37,781 nt of DNA from Berkiella sp964502705 (GTDB lineage: Bacteria; Pseudomonadota; Gammaproteobacteria; Berkiellales; Berkiellaceae), in assembly GCA_964502705.1 (NCBI GenBank), contig CAZCXZ010000019.1:1-37781 (forward strand), in the 5' to 3' direction. The notes under the pieces are model-generated. The model saw only the letters and a list, made by a program, of their open reading frames with translations. It was not told the DNA's origin and did not search any database. This document shows, piece after piece, positions 24,694 to 32,512 of this stretch. Numbering within the stretch: position 1 is the first letter of the stretch; each line of letters opens with the position of its first letter. Made by a program: the position numbers and the translations under genes.

Positions 24694-25676
24694 GATAGCT
24701 TCTGGTTAACTATTTGATGCATTGCTTCAAGAGTATTGAGCGCCTGACGACCGGTACATAAACTATGCGCCTTTCCATCCAAAGCCTTCGCCAATTGATC
24801 GGCCACATGCCACTGGTATCGGCTCATGTCGTTGTCGATCAACACAGGGACCGCCTGCAATGTTTTGTACCCTGAAAAACCGGGATCGGCATGAGGAGCC
24901 TGCCAGACAACGCACTCCCCACCCCGCTCATAGCGTAAGCGACCGGATGGACTCATCAATTCTATCGCGTAGTGGGAGAACTGCTCTTCCCATGCAGCAA
25001 GAAGAACCACGCTACCACGCTCGAACTCCACGCGAACGTCGGGCTCGGAATCGTCATCACTCCAAGCACGCCCCTTGTCCAGTACCCGGGCGCCTACAAA
25101 TGCGCCAAGCCAAAACTCGAGCAAGTTAAAAAAATGTGAGCCATTGTGAAGGAAGCCTTTGGAATACCAGGCGGTTCCTTTTATTGGTGCGGAAATGGCG
25201 CCAGATTCGATACGATTTTTTACCTCAACAGCTCCAGGGTCAGCTCTTCGCATGTAGTTAACAAAAAGTTGAACACTGGCACTCTCGCACAAATCGACCA
25301 TCCTCTGCGCACCAGCCAAGTCATAAGCCAAAGGCTTTTCACACAGAATCGCGTCGGGTCTTGCATGCGACAACACGACCTCAAGCACCTCGCAATGCAT
25401 GGCGGTGGGCGACGCAATGACCACGACATCGGCGCCCTCAGAATGCAGGGCAGTCTCAAGCTCTCGGTACGACGGTTTCTGATAATGGTGCTCAAACAGT
25501 GTTCGCCTGGATAGGGAAGGATCAACCGCGCCAGACAACTCAAATGCGGGGTGCAGGGAGAATGCCCTGGAGTGGGTGTATATAGCCTTCACTGGGTCCA
25601 AGTCCAAGTCGTAGCCCAGTCCAATCTGACCCAGTCCAACAATGAGGCATTTCTTAGCCACGAAGCAAGCTCGCAT
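24690..25676 (-). CDS. Gfo/Idh/MocA-family sugar dehydrogenase
   Basis: About 328 residues if it starts at the ATG at 25676; an in-frame ATG at 25727 and a GTG at 25661 are alternatives, and all overlap the preceding gene. Rossmann motif CLIVGLGQIGLGYD, then VVVIASPTAMHCEV and the family signature AILCEKPLAYDL with the catalytic Lys. FLHNGSHFFNLLEF corresponds to the second-domain active-site region (GxHxxD-like). It would oxidise a hydroxyl of a sugar or nucleotide sugar with NAD for the overlapping aminotransferase gene. The position oxidised is not deducible; C3 is the usual site for such pairs. Confidence 0.88.
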   Translation of the reverse strand: MRACFVAKKCLIVGLGQIGLGYDLDLDPVKAIYTHSRAFSLHPAFELSGAVDPSLSRRTLFEHHYQKPSYRELETALHSEGADVVVIASPTAMHCEVLEVVLSHARPDAILCEKPLAYDLAGAQRMVDLCESASVQLFVNYMRRADPGAVEVKNRIESGAISAPIKGTAWYSKGFLHNGSHFFNLLEFWLGAFVGARVLDKGRAWSDDDSEPDVRVEFERGSVVLLAAWEEQFSHYAIELMSPSGRLRYERGGECVVWQAPHADPGFSGYKTLQAVPVLIDNDMSRYQWHVADQLAKALDGKAHSLCTGRQALNTLEAMHQIVNQKLS

Positions 25677-26559
25677 GGTTTGCGACCAAAACCTGCAGGC
25701 GCTCGATTCCTCGCTGTGGAAGGCCACAGGCTTTGCCCCCCGGGGGGATTGAGCTGATCACTCTTCGTTTGGCGAGCAAGCCCACCACCATTGCCATGGA
25801 CTCACAACCTATAACCACGTCGGCTTCTGAAATTTCTTCAAGCAACGTTTTATCCCCGCTGATTCTGATGGGATAAGCTGTAGGCTTGATAGCCCAGTTG
25901 TATTTGGCTCTATTCTCCGAAGGGTGTGGACGAATGTTGACTTCTTTTATGTCAACGCCAATCGCTTTTATGTTTTTGAGAAAAAACTGTAGCGCCTCCT
26001 CCTCTGTATATCCCCAGTAGTACTCGTTACCATATTGAATCAGGGCCTGTTCGCCCAAAGGCTCACAAACATACAACATCGATTTTTTTTGTGACGTAGA
26101 TGAGACTGGTTCAATCTGCGCCAACTCGACTATCAAATCCTCAAAGAATGGATTGGACTTGAACACGACTGGCAGACTCGGAAAATGCAACTGAGCGATT
26201 TTTTTTGCATCTAAATCTCCAACCCAAATTTCATCTGGGTAGACGGAAACGCCAAGCTCAATGAATCTTTCCTCGTAGCAAACCCAATGATCTAGAAACG
26301 CTACTACCTTCTTCCCAGCGGCCTTAGCCTGTGTTATTGCCTGGCGCTCCAGGTTGGATTGCCAGCTTGTGCCGCAAAGTACCCAGTCGCTCTGCTGTAT
26401 GGCGTCCGACAGCGTGGCAACACTATGGTTCCCAATTTTGCGCTGGAATATACTTTTGGCAGGCCCTTCGAGCACCAGGCAATACGGCTCCAAGCATCTG
26501 CGCAACCAGCTGCTTAACATCTCAGCGCCCCCCGCATCATGGCTGACAACCGCTATCAT
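25654..26559 (-). CDS. Putative GT-B-like transferase of unknown family
   Basis: 301 residues that I do not recognise as a named family. The N-terminus AVVSHDAGGAEMLSSWL and DWVLCGTSW resemble the first Rossmann half of a GT-B enzyme. The C-terminal half has VNIRPHPSENRAKYNW followed by EISEADVVIGCESMAMVV, the 'PHPxE...E/S-x-D/E' donor-binding arrangement found in KDO, sialyl- and polyphosphate-type transferases. It lies between the SpsF-like gene and the dehydrogenase gene, inside the pseudaminic acid/amino sugar part, so transfer of a CMP-nonulosonate is plausible. No membrane span is visible. The frame overlaps the next gene by about 23 bp. Confidence 0.72.
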   Translation of the reverse strand: MIAVVSHDAGGAEMLSSWLRRCLEPYCLVLEGPAKSIFQRKIGNHSVATLSDAIQQSDWVLCGTSWQSNLERQAITQAKAAGKKVVAFLDHWVCYEERFIELGVSVYPDEIWVGDLDAKKIAQLHFPSLPVVFKSNPFFEDLIVELAQIEPVSSTSQKKSMLYVCEPLGEQALIQYGNEYYWGYTEEEALQFFLKNIKAIGVDIKEVNIRPHPSENRAKYNWAIKPTAYPIRISGDKTLLEEISEADVVIGCESMAMVVGLLAKRRVISSIPPGGKACGLPQRGIERLQVLVANHASLLRG

Positions 26560-26572
26560 TCAAGCTCTTCTG

Positions 26573-27307
26573 TCATGTGTCGCCTTTACGATGCACCGCG
26601 TTATTAATAGCGACCCACTGCGGATTTTTCCTGAGCAATCTAACCACATCCAGGCAACTGAACAGAGGGTTGTCAGTTTCAAAATGGGCAATAATTTTTC
26701 TCAATAGCTCATAGTCTTCGACTTCATCCAGAGTCAACCCCAATTCAGGCCAGTGAATTTCGGGTGGCGCTACCAAATGTATATGGGAAAAAATTTCCGG
26801 ATGATTCCTAATGTGCAGCGTCACATGCTCACGGTCAAGCTGATCCTCGGTTAACCTCGCCGAACGTTGAAGGACTGCGAGACGAAAAACTTGAACGTCC
26901 ATCCCGATGGGATAACTTCGAATGTGGCAATTACTCACATAGTCGGCATCATGAGCCTTAAACATCTGAATGGTTTGCTCAACAAGTTGTGGGTCTATGA
27001 CTGGACAATCCCCTGTAATTTCAACGACAACATGCGCGCCAGCAGCCTCTGCCGCGCCGATGACACGAGACATAACATCATCTTCGCTACCCCGAAAACA
27101 AGGGACCCCAGCCTGCTTCGAGAACTCCTCAATGACATCATCGGCAAAATTCACGGTCGTGGCCAAAATAATACCGTCCAACGACGGCACTGCCCGCAGT
27201 CGACGGATGAGATGTGCCAGCATAGGTCTACCGGCGGCAGGCAGAAGAACCTTGCCTGGAAGCCGGGTTGAGGTCATGCGGGCTTCAATGGTTGCTATTA
27301 TTTTCAT
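26573..27307 (-). CDS. SpsF-like CMP-sugar cytidylyltransferase
   Basis: 244 residues. The N-terminus IIATIEARMTSTRLPGKVLL is the CTP-binding loop of the SpsF/NeuA-like family, and VVEITGDCPVIDP (about 95-107) carries the metal-binding Asp. SpsF proteins commonly lie beside SpsE (NeuB/PseI-like) and SpsG (PseG-like) genes, as here, where PseI follows immediately upstream with 19 bp spacing. A separate PseF lies 5 kb upstream, so the two may activate differently modified pseudaminic acids, or one may have another substrate. Activity on nonulosonates is inferred. Confidence 0.88.
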   Translation of the reverse strand: MKIIATIEARMTSTRLPGKVLLPAAGRPMLAHLIRRLRAVPSLDGIILATTVNFADDVIEEFSKQAGVPCFRGSEDDVMSRVIGAAEAAGAHVVVEITGDCPVIDPQLVEQTIQMFKAHDADYVSNCHIRSYPIGMDVQVFRLAVLQRSARLTEDQLDREHVTLHIRNHPEIFSHIHLVAPPEIHWPELGLTLDEVEDYELLRKIIAHFETDNPLFSCLDVVRLLRKNPQWVAINNAVHRKGDT

Positions 27308-27326
27308 TTACACATTCTCATTACGT

Positions 27327-28382
27327 CTATCCCAGTACATCCCACTGCAAGGCCGTTCCACGTGCTGTATCTTTTTTCACACTTTTCCCCAATACCCGGT
27401 CTAAGTATTTCGTCGGCAACCCCAAGCCTGGTCGAATTGCACGTACGTTCTGTCGCGTAAGCGAGTCCCCAGCCTTCAGGTCTTGCACCACATACAGGGA
27501 CCGACGAAACTGAAGAGATTTCATTTCTGCATCCGTTGGGCCATAGCTCACCTGCCCCATTGCCTGCCAAGCCCGCTCAGTCTCCACGATCAATTGAGCC
27601 ATTTCGAAAGGCTCCATGGAAAAGCTGCTGTCTACACCGCCATCACTTCGATTAAGGGTAAAGTGTTTTTCAATTACTGTGGCACCCAAAGCAACACTCG
27701 CCACAGACACCCCAATACCCATCGTGTGGTCAGACAAGCCCACCTCGCAATCAAACAGCTCCCGCAGATGCGGAATCGTCAGGATATTGGTGTTTTCCGC
27801 GGTAGCAGGATAAGTACTGGTGCATTTCAGCAAGACCAGATCCTTGCAACCTGCAGACCGGGCAGCTCGGACGGTTTCGTCCAGTTCCGCTACTGTTGCC
27901 ATTCCGGTCGAGATGATCAGTGGCTTGCCCGTTGCCGCCACCCGGCGAATCAGGGGTAGGTCCGTATTTTCAAACGACGCAATTTTGTAGCATGGCACAT
28001 CAAGACTCTCAAGAAAGTCCACGGCCGTGTCATCGAACGGGGTGCTGAACGCGATGATGCCAAGCTCTCGCGCTCGTTCAAAAATCGGTTTATGCCAGTC
28101 CCATGGCGTGTAGGCCTCGCCATATAGCTTGTAAAGGGATGTGCCCGACCACAAACTGTTGGAGTCGCTGATATGAAACTCCCGCTCATCCAGATCAAGC
28201 GTCATGGTGTCAGGCGTATAGGTTTGAATCTTCAGCGCATGCGCTCCCGATGCGGCGGCGGCTTCGACGATCCTGATCGCCTGCTCCAGAGACTGGTAAT
28301 GGTTGCCGGACATTTCAGCGATGATGAATGGCGGCTGATTTCGGCCCAACAGTCTGCCGGAAATATTGAAGGCATTCTGCAT
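27327..28382 (-). CDS. pseI: Pseudaminic acid synthase
   Basis: Condenses PEP with 2,4-diacetamido-2,4,6-trideoxy-L-altrose to give pseudaminic acid. 351 residues, normal length. NeuB-like TIM barrel (about 15-275) with PFIIAEMSGNHYQSLEQA, HALKIQTYTPDTMT, FSTPFDDTAVDFL, YKIASFENTDLPLI, EVGLSDHTMGIGVSV and VIEKHFTLNRSDGGVD, followed by a C-terminal SAF/antifreeze-like domain (about 285-350). The sequence EMSGNHYQSLE and KIQTYTPDT favour PseI over NeuB or LegI. One base separates it from the PseG gene upstream. Identification is firm. Confidence 0.95.
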   Translation of the reverse strand: MQNAFNISGRLLGRNQPPFIIAEMSGNHYQSLEQAIRIVEAAAASGAHALKIQTYTPDTMTLDLDEREFHISDSNSLWSGTSLYKLYGEAYTPWDWHKPIFERARELGIIAFSTPFDDTAVDFLESLDVPCYKIASFENTDLPLIRRVAATGKPLIISTGMATVAELDETVRAARSAGCKDLVLLKCTSTYPATAENTNILTIPHLRELFDCEVGLSDHTMGIGVSVASVALGATVIEKHFTLNRSDGGVDSSFSMEPFEMAQLIVETERAWQAMGQVSYGPTDAEMKSLQFRRSLYVVQDLKAGDSLTRQNVRAIRPGLGLPTKYLDRVLGKSVKKDTARGTALQWDVLG

Positions 28383-28383
28383 A

Positions 28384-29892
28384 TCAATGTACTCTCTTTA
28401 AATAACTGCTGGACTCAAGCTTATAGCCCGCTTCTGAAAATAAATGCCGAGACCGTTCATTCGCGCCAAGTATGTGAGCGCGGATAGCAAGTACCTCAGG
28501 GCGATGGGCAGAAATCCATTGCTCAGCGCGTCTTAGAAGGTTTTTTCCCCGCCCGGGCAGCAAACAGCCTGGAACGCGATAAATTGAAACTTCAGCTTCT
28601 GTGCCTTGAATGTCAAACCGCACTACTCCCAGCGGGATACCACTCTGATGACCAAGCAACAACAGTCGATCTGGCGCATTGGTAACAGAGGCAAACCATC
28701 TCTCATGGGACTCCCAAGTAATCAACTCTGAATTACGAGACCCCGCCCTAACGCTCGGATGATTACGCCATTCGAACAGGTTTCTGGAATCATCTTGCCG
28801 TGCTGCTCTGATTTCAATATCGCTGCACTCCAGGTGTCCGGCGACACGGGACGCCCCGCTACCATCAACCGCGCTCATACAACTACCGGAGATCGCGTGC
28901 CTGAGGTAACTGTTTTCAATGAGTGCGACCATGTGACGCCTAATGTGCAACGTCAGATCACCCCCTAAGTCAGGCGAATAAATCAATCCGGCTGAAGCGG
29001 CATCCCGGATCAGCTCCTGCTGATTGCTGGCCACACAGATTGCCAACGCCGGCAATCCCAGGCAGCAGCGCTCCCACGTCGCCGAGCCTCCGGCCCCGAT
29101 TGCCAAATCTGCTGAAGCCATCAGGTCAGCCATGCAGTGAGTTTGTACATGGCAGTTGTAAGCATGCGCAGCGCAAAGTGCTGTGATTTGATCGATATGC
29201 GGATGTTGCGCACCTATCACTACGTCAACATGCAGATCATCCCACCCAATTCCGGCGACAGCATTTATCGCCCGCGCAGTGTAGTTCTCGCCATCCACGC
29301 CGCCGAAGAAGATCAGAATTCTTTTGACTGGTCCATTCCGCTGTTCGACGGATTCACGAATTTCGCGAAACTGTTCACGCAGCAATGCATAACGCGGTCC
29401 CATCAATAGCTGGCAATTCGGAGGTACCTTACCTCCATATCGTTTTTCCATACCTACATAAAAGTTCTGGTCCAACAAGACATCACAGTCATGCACACGA
29501 TCGGCAATGTCGTCTATCACCATGATTCTGGGGGCCGCTCCCCGAACCATTGTTTCCCAGTTTTCATCCAGGGCGTAGTGATCAACAATCACCCAATCCC
29601 ACGGCCCATCGGCCAGCAGATGCATGGTCTCCAGCGCGTCCGCGTGCGGGCTCGCTCCTAGCCAACCTGCGTGTGAGAGGTCGCTGTCATCCGGTTCATT
29701 CAAAACGCTGGTCAAAAGACGTACTTCACATTTTTCTTGAACCGCCATCTCTTGCAGATATGCGGGGAGGTTTCGGCTGACGAAACAAACCTGTGCGGCA
29801 CGTTTTTTCAGCTCAATGGCCAAAGTCAGGCAACGCATGAAATGCCCAGTGCCGCTTTGGCTTGACGCATCAACGCGAATAGCGATTTTCAA
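28384..29892 (-). CDS. pseG: PseG UDP-sugar hydrolase fused to a PseH-like GNAT domain
   Basis: 502 residues, two domains. Residues 1 to about 345 are PseG, which hydrolyses UDP-2,4-diacetamido-2,4,6-trideoxy-L-altrose to the free sugar: IRVDASSQSGTGHFMRCLTL with the catalytic His17-type residue, VIDDIADRVHDCDVLLDQN, and LAIGAGGSATWERCCLGLPA for UDP binding. Residues about 350-502 are a GNAT domain (IRAARQDDSRNLFEWRNHP; RGKNLLRRAEQW) resembling PseH, the N4-acetyltransferase. The fusion joins consecutive steps; similar fusions are known. The start overlaps HisF by about 23 bp. The acetyl step might accept another acyl group. Confidence 0.93.
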   Translation of the reverse strand: MKIAIRVDASSQSGTGHFMRCLTLAIELKKRAAQVCFVSRNLPAYLQEMAVQEKCEVRLLTSVLNEPDDSDLSHAGWLGASPHADALETMHLLADGPWDWVIVDHYALDENWETMVRGAAPRIMVIDDIADRVHDCDVLLDQNFYVGMEKRYGGKVPPNCQLLMGPRYALLREQFREIRESVEQRNGPVKRILIFFGGVDGENYTARAINAVAGIGWDDLHVDVVIGAQHPHIDQITALCAAHAYNCHVQTHCMADLMASADLAIGAGGSATWERCCLGLPALAICVASNQQELIRDAASAGLIYSPDLGGDLTLHIRRHMVALIENSYLRHAISGSCMSAVDGSGASRVAGHLECSDIEIRAARQDDSRNLFEWRNHPSVRAGSRNSELITWESHERWFASVTNAPDRLLLLGHQSGIPLGVVRFDIQGTEAEVSIYRVPGCLLPGRGKNLLRRAEQWISAHRPEVLAIRAHILGANERSRHLFSEAGYKLESSSYLKRVH

Positions 29893-30673
29893 TTACGTCA
29901 CTACCCATGAAATTTCGACGGACAGGAATCCCCTGCGCCTGCATTGCTGACTTGGCGCCGGCGGGCGTAAGTTCAGTGAAATGAAATACGCTGGCGGCAG
30001 CCACGGCTGACGCTCCAGCCCTTTTTACAGCATCAATCATGTGTTGATAGCTGCCTGCGCCACCTGAAGCAATCACTGGAATTTTAACGGCCGTCACGGC
30101 TGCTTCAATGAGTGCGAGATCGTAGCCCTGGAAGGTGCCGTCACGTTCGATCGACGTGATGAGGAGTTCACCTGCGCCCCTATCCTCCATTTCCCTGGCC
30201 CACTCACGCATGTCCCGACCTGTGGGCTGCTTACCTGCATGGCTGAAGCAATGCCAACCTGTTCCTGAGGATGCTACGCGCACATCAATGCTTGCGACTA
30301 CGCACTGTGCACCGTGGCGCCTTGCTATGTCGGTCACCAGCTGGGGATTGGCATAGGCGGCCGTATTAACGCTCACCTTGTCCGCACCTGCACGCAACAG
30401 TTTTTGAACATGATCAATACTTGTGATGCCACCACCTACCGTAAGCGGAACAAAGCAATCGCGCCCAAATTCTTCGATTGACTCAAAATCTGGTGCTTCG
30501 GATCCCAAGTGCGCCTGAATATCAACGAGAACGAGTTCATCCACCTCACGCTGGTTATAGACCTTGATGGCCGGAAGGACTGGACCGACCCTGCGCCAAC
30601 TGTCAAATCCGGCGCCTTTTACCAACCCAAACTGTTTCCACAGCAGCGTCGGTATCACACGCACTTTCAGCAT
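29870..30673 (-). CDS. HisF-like subunit of a sugar amidotransferase complex
   Basis: About 267 residues from the ATG at 30673, which overlaps the HisH stop; the upstream in-frame start is TTG. It is a beta-alpha barrel like HisF (FVPLTVGGGITSIDHV, KVSVNTAAYANP, IPVIASGGAGSYQHM). The first strand reads RVIPTLLWKQFGLVKG, so the Asp of the HisF catalytic CLDVD segment is absent, while the second Asp is retained in ASIDVR. That pattern is expected for WbpG-associated copies, where the barrel only channels ammonia to the synthetase. It is therefore not a histidine biosynthesis gene. It works with the HisH and WbpG proteins encoded upstream. Confidence 0.9.
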   Translation of the reverse strand: MLKVRVIPTLLWKQFGLVKGAGFDSWRRVGPVLPAIKVYNQREVDELVLVDIQAHLGSEAPDFESIEEFGRDCFVPLTVGGGITSIDHVQKLLRAGADKVSVNTAAYANPQLVTDIARRHGAQCVVASIDVRVASSGTGWHCFSHAGKQPTGRDMREWAREMEDRGAGELLITSIERDGTFQGYDLALIEAAVTAVKIPVIASGGAGSYQHMIDAVKRAGASAVAAASVFHFTELTPAGAKSAMQAQGIPVRRNFMGSDVIENRYSR

Positions 30674-31311
30674 GATGCGCAATCTATGAAGTTACGCAAT
30701 AGTCTGAATCCTGCACGGGAGCTCTTCTCGGGATGGAACTGGGTTCCCCATACGCGACCACGCCGGACAGCGGCGGTAATCGGAAAACCGTAATCAGTTG
30801 TTGCAAGCAAATCCAGAGGGTCATCGGGAACGAAAGCATAGCTATGCACAAAATAAAAGTCAGTTGAATCCGGAATACCATCAAACAACCCACCGGCTTC
30901 TGTGCGATGCGTTACCTCGTTCCAGCCAATATGAGGCACACGGAGATTGCAACCCAAAGCGCTCAGGCGCTCCACGCGCCCTGGAATAAGGCCCAGTCCC
31001 GCGATGCACTCTGTCGCACTGTCTTCTACGCCTTCCGTGCTGCAGGTTGCCAGAAGCTGCATGCCAAGGCACACCCCCAAGAGCGACTTCTGACCACTTG
31101 CTAGCTCATCAATTAACGCGTCAAACCAACCGCCCCTCACAAGCAATCGGGCGCAGTCGCCAAAACTGCCAACGCCTGGCAGGATGAAACTGTCCACACT
31201 TCGCATTTCTAGTGGTTGCGTGACCAGGACCGGTGCGACGCGCAAGTCCTCCAATGCCCTTATCACAGACCCTAAATTGCCTACACCATAATCAATAACA
31301 CCGACCTTCAT
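30667..31311 (-). CDS. HisH-like glutamine amidotransferase subunit
   Basis: 214 residues, class I glutamine amidotransferase. Triad: Cys in LLGVCLGMQLLATC (about 81), His and Glu in WGTQFHPEKSSRAG. It starts MKVGVIDYGVGNLGSV, typical of HisH. It releases ammonia from glutamine for the neighbouring HisF-like barrel and WbpG/PseA-type synthetase, as shown for the P. aeruginosa B-band trio. ATGA overlap with WbpG upstream and a 7-bp overlap with HisF downstream suggest stoichiometric translation. Confidence 0.92.
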   Translation of the reverse strand: MKVGVIDYGVGNLGSVIRALEDLRVAPVLVTQPLEMRSVDSFILPGVGSFGDCARLLVRGGWFDALIDELASGQKSLLGVCLGMQLLATCSTEGVEDSATECIAGLGLIPGRVERLSALGCNLRVPHIGWNEVTHRTEAGGLFDGIPDSTDFYFVHSYAFVPDDPLDLLATTDYGFPITAAVRRGRVWGTQFHPEKSSRAGFRLLRNFIDCASC

Positions 31312-32459
31312 AGATTGTCATCGTTGATTTTGATCAGATTGCCTTCAGGACTTTTAATCAACCCGCCATTGGCATCGCGCTTGAATATTTTCTTATTGGT
31401 AAACCGGTCACAAACACGAATAAACTCTTCCACGGTCATGCCTAAAGGTGCCAATGTATCTGCGAGAGACTTGCCTAAATATTCAATCGGAAACTTTCCA
31501 TCCAGCCGCTTGACAATTGAAAGTCCCATGTCGCGCGTTAAACGCCCCCTGCGAATGTGCAGGCAGGCATGGTCCGTAGCGCGGCCGAAACCAAATTTTA
31601 TAAACTTGAAGTACTCGTGAATTGCGACTTGATGGTTATCCAGGTTTTCATAGTTGACCATCGACCCCAAGGTGGGCTGCGGCGGGGTTGAAAAACCATA
31701 AGCCTGGGCAATCAGGACGTTCGACAGGCCATCCCATGGCACATAATGTCCCAGAAACAACCCCGTCACCCCAACTCGGGAAAGCTCGTCATCCTCAGGG
31801 TAAAAATAAGGAATTAAATCTTTACGCGCAATACCTTGCATGCCGATCAAATCGGAAACCCTTAATCCCAACAAGCCGCCGAACTCCTCGAGCCACCGTC
31901 GATTCAGAATGTTATTTTCAGCTGCCGCCGCTGGACCTCCATATTCATTTTGAGAGTTCTCGCCCCATATAATCAGCGGGATATTATGTTGGACAGCGGC
32001 TCTAACCGGTATCGTGAAAATCCCCACATGTTCGGGCCAAGAAATATCACCTACTTGAAGCAATCCTATAACATTCAATTTGGCACGAACAATCGGGTTG
32101 GGCGACATTTCAATATAATCGACACCCAGATTTTTTATATTTTCAATATTTTCTCGACCGATTTCAGTTAAATCGCATGTCGTGGCAGTGACGCAGAGAG
32201 GATTCATTCCCAACTGCAACATTTGAATGACCTGGAAGGTGCTATCTTTACCTCCGCTCACCGGGATGATGCAGTCCCAGTTGGTCCCATCCTTGTTTCG
32301 ATATCTATCCAGGATAGACAGAAGCTCATTCCGGCGCGATGCCCAATCTATTTCTCGCCGCCTTTCATAACTTCGGCAAGCATTACACACCCCCTCATCA
32401 TCCAGGTGCAGATCTGGTTTGGTAGAAGGCATTACACATCGTTTGCAATAAATAAGCAT
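31308..32459 (-). CDS. N-acetyl sugar amidotransferase (WbpG/PseA family)
   Basis: 383 residues. The N-terminus has a four-cysteine zinc site (YCKRCVMPSTKPDL and CNACRSYE) and the ATP-pyrophosphatase loop CIIPVSGGKDSTFQVIQML (about 63-81). The family adenylates the acetamido carbonyl of a sugar and replaces it with ammonia from HisH/HisF, giving an acetamidino group. PseA of Campylobacter makes acetamidino-pseudaminic acid; WbpG of P. aeruginosa acts on a diacetamido uronic acid. In this locus, inside a pse gene set, PseA-like action is the best guess. The gene symbol is left blank because the substrate cannot be fixed from sequence. Confidence 0.92.
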   Translation of the reverse strand: MLIYCKRCVMPSTKPDLHLDDEGVCNACRSYERRREIDWASRRNELLSILDRYRNKDGTNWDCIIPVSGGKDSTFQVIQMLQLGMNPLCVTATTCDLTEIGRENIENIKNLGVDYIEMSPNPIVRAKLNVIGLLQVGDISWPEHVGIFTIPVRAAVQHNIPLIIWGENSQNEYGGPAAAAENNILNRRWLEEFGGLLGLRVSDLIGMQGIARKDLIPYFYPEDDELSRVGVTGLFLGHYVPWDGLSNVLIAQAYGFSTPPQPTLGSMVNYENLDNHQVAIHEYFKFIKFGFGRATDHACLHIRRGRLTRDMGLSIVKRLDGKFPIEYLGKSLADTLAPLGMTVEEFIRVCDRFTNKKIFKRDANGGLIKSPEGNLIKINDDNL

Positions 32460-32512
32460 ATTGACAATTTTTCTTGACAGGGAATAGCTGAAGCCTCGCT
32501 GGCAGCACTTAG

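Noticed and set aside
29870..31311. HisH and HisF as histidine biosynthesis genes.
   Set aside because: They overlap a WbpG/PseA gene inside a pse cluster, and HisF lacks the first catalytic Asp, so they belong to the sugar amidotransferase.
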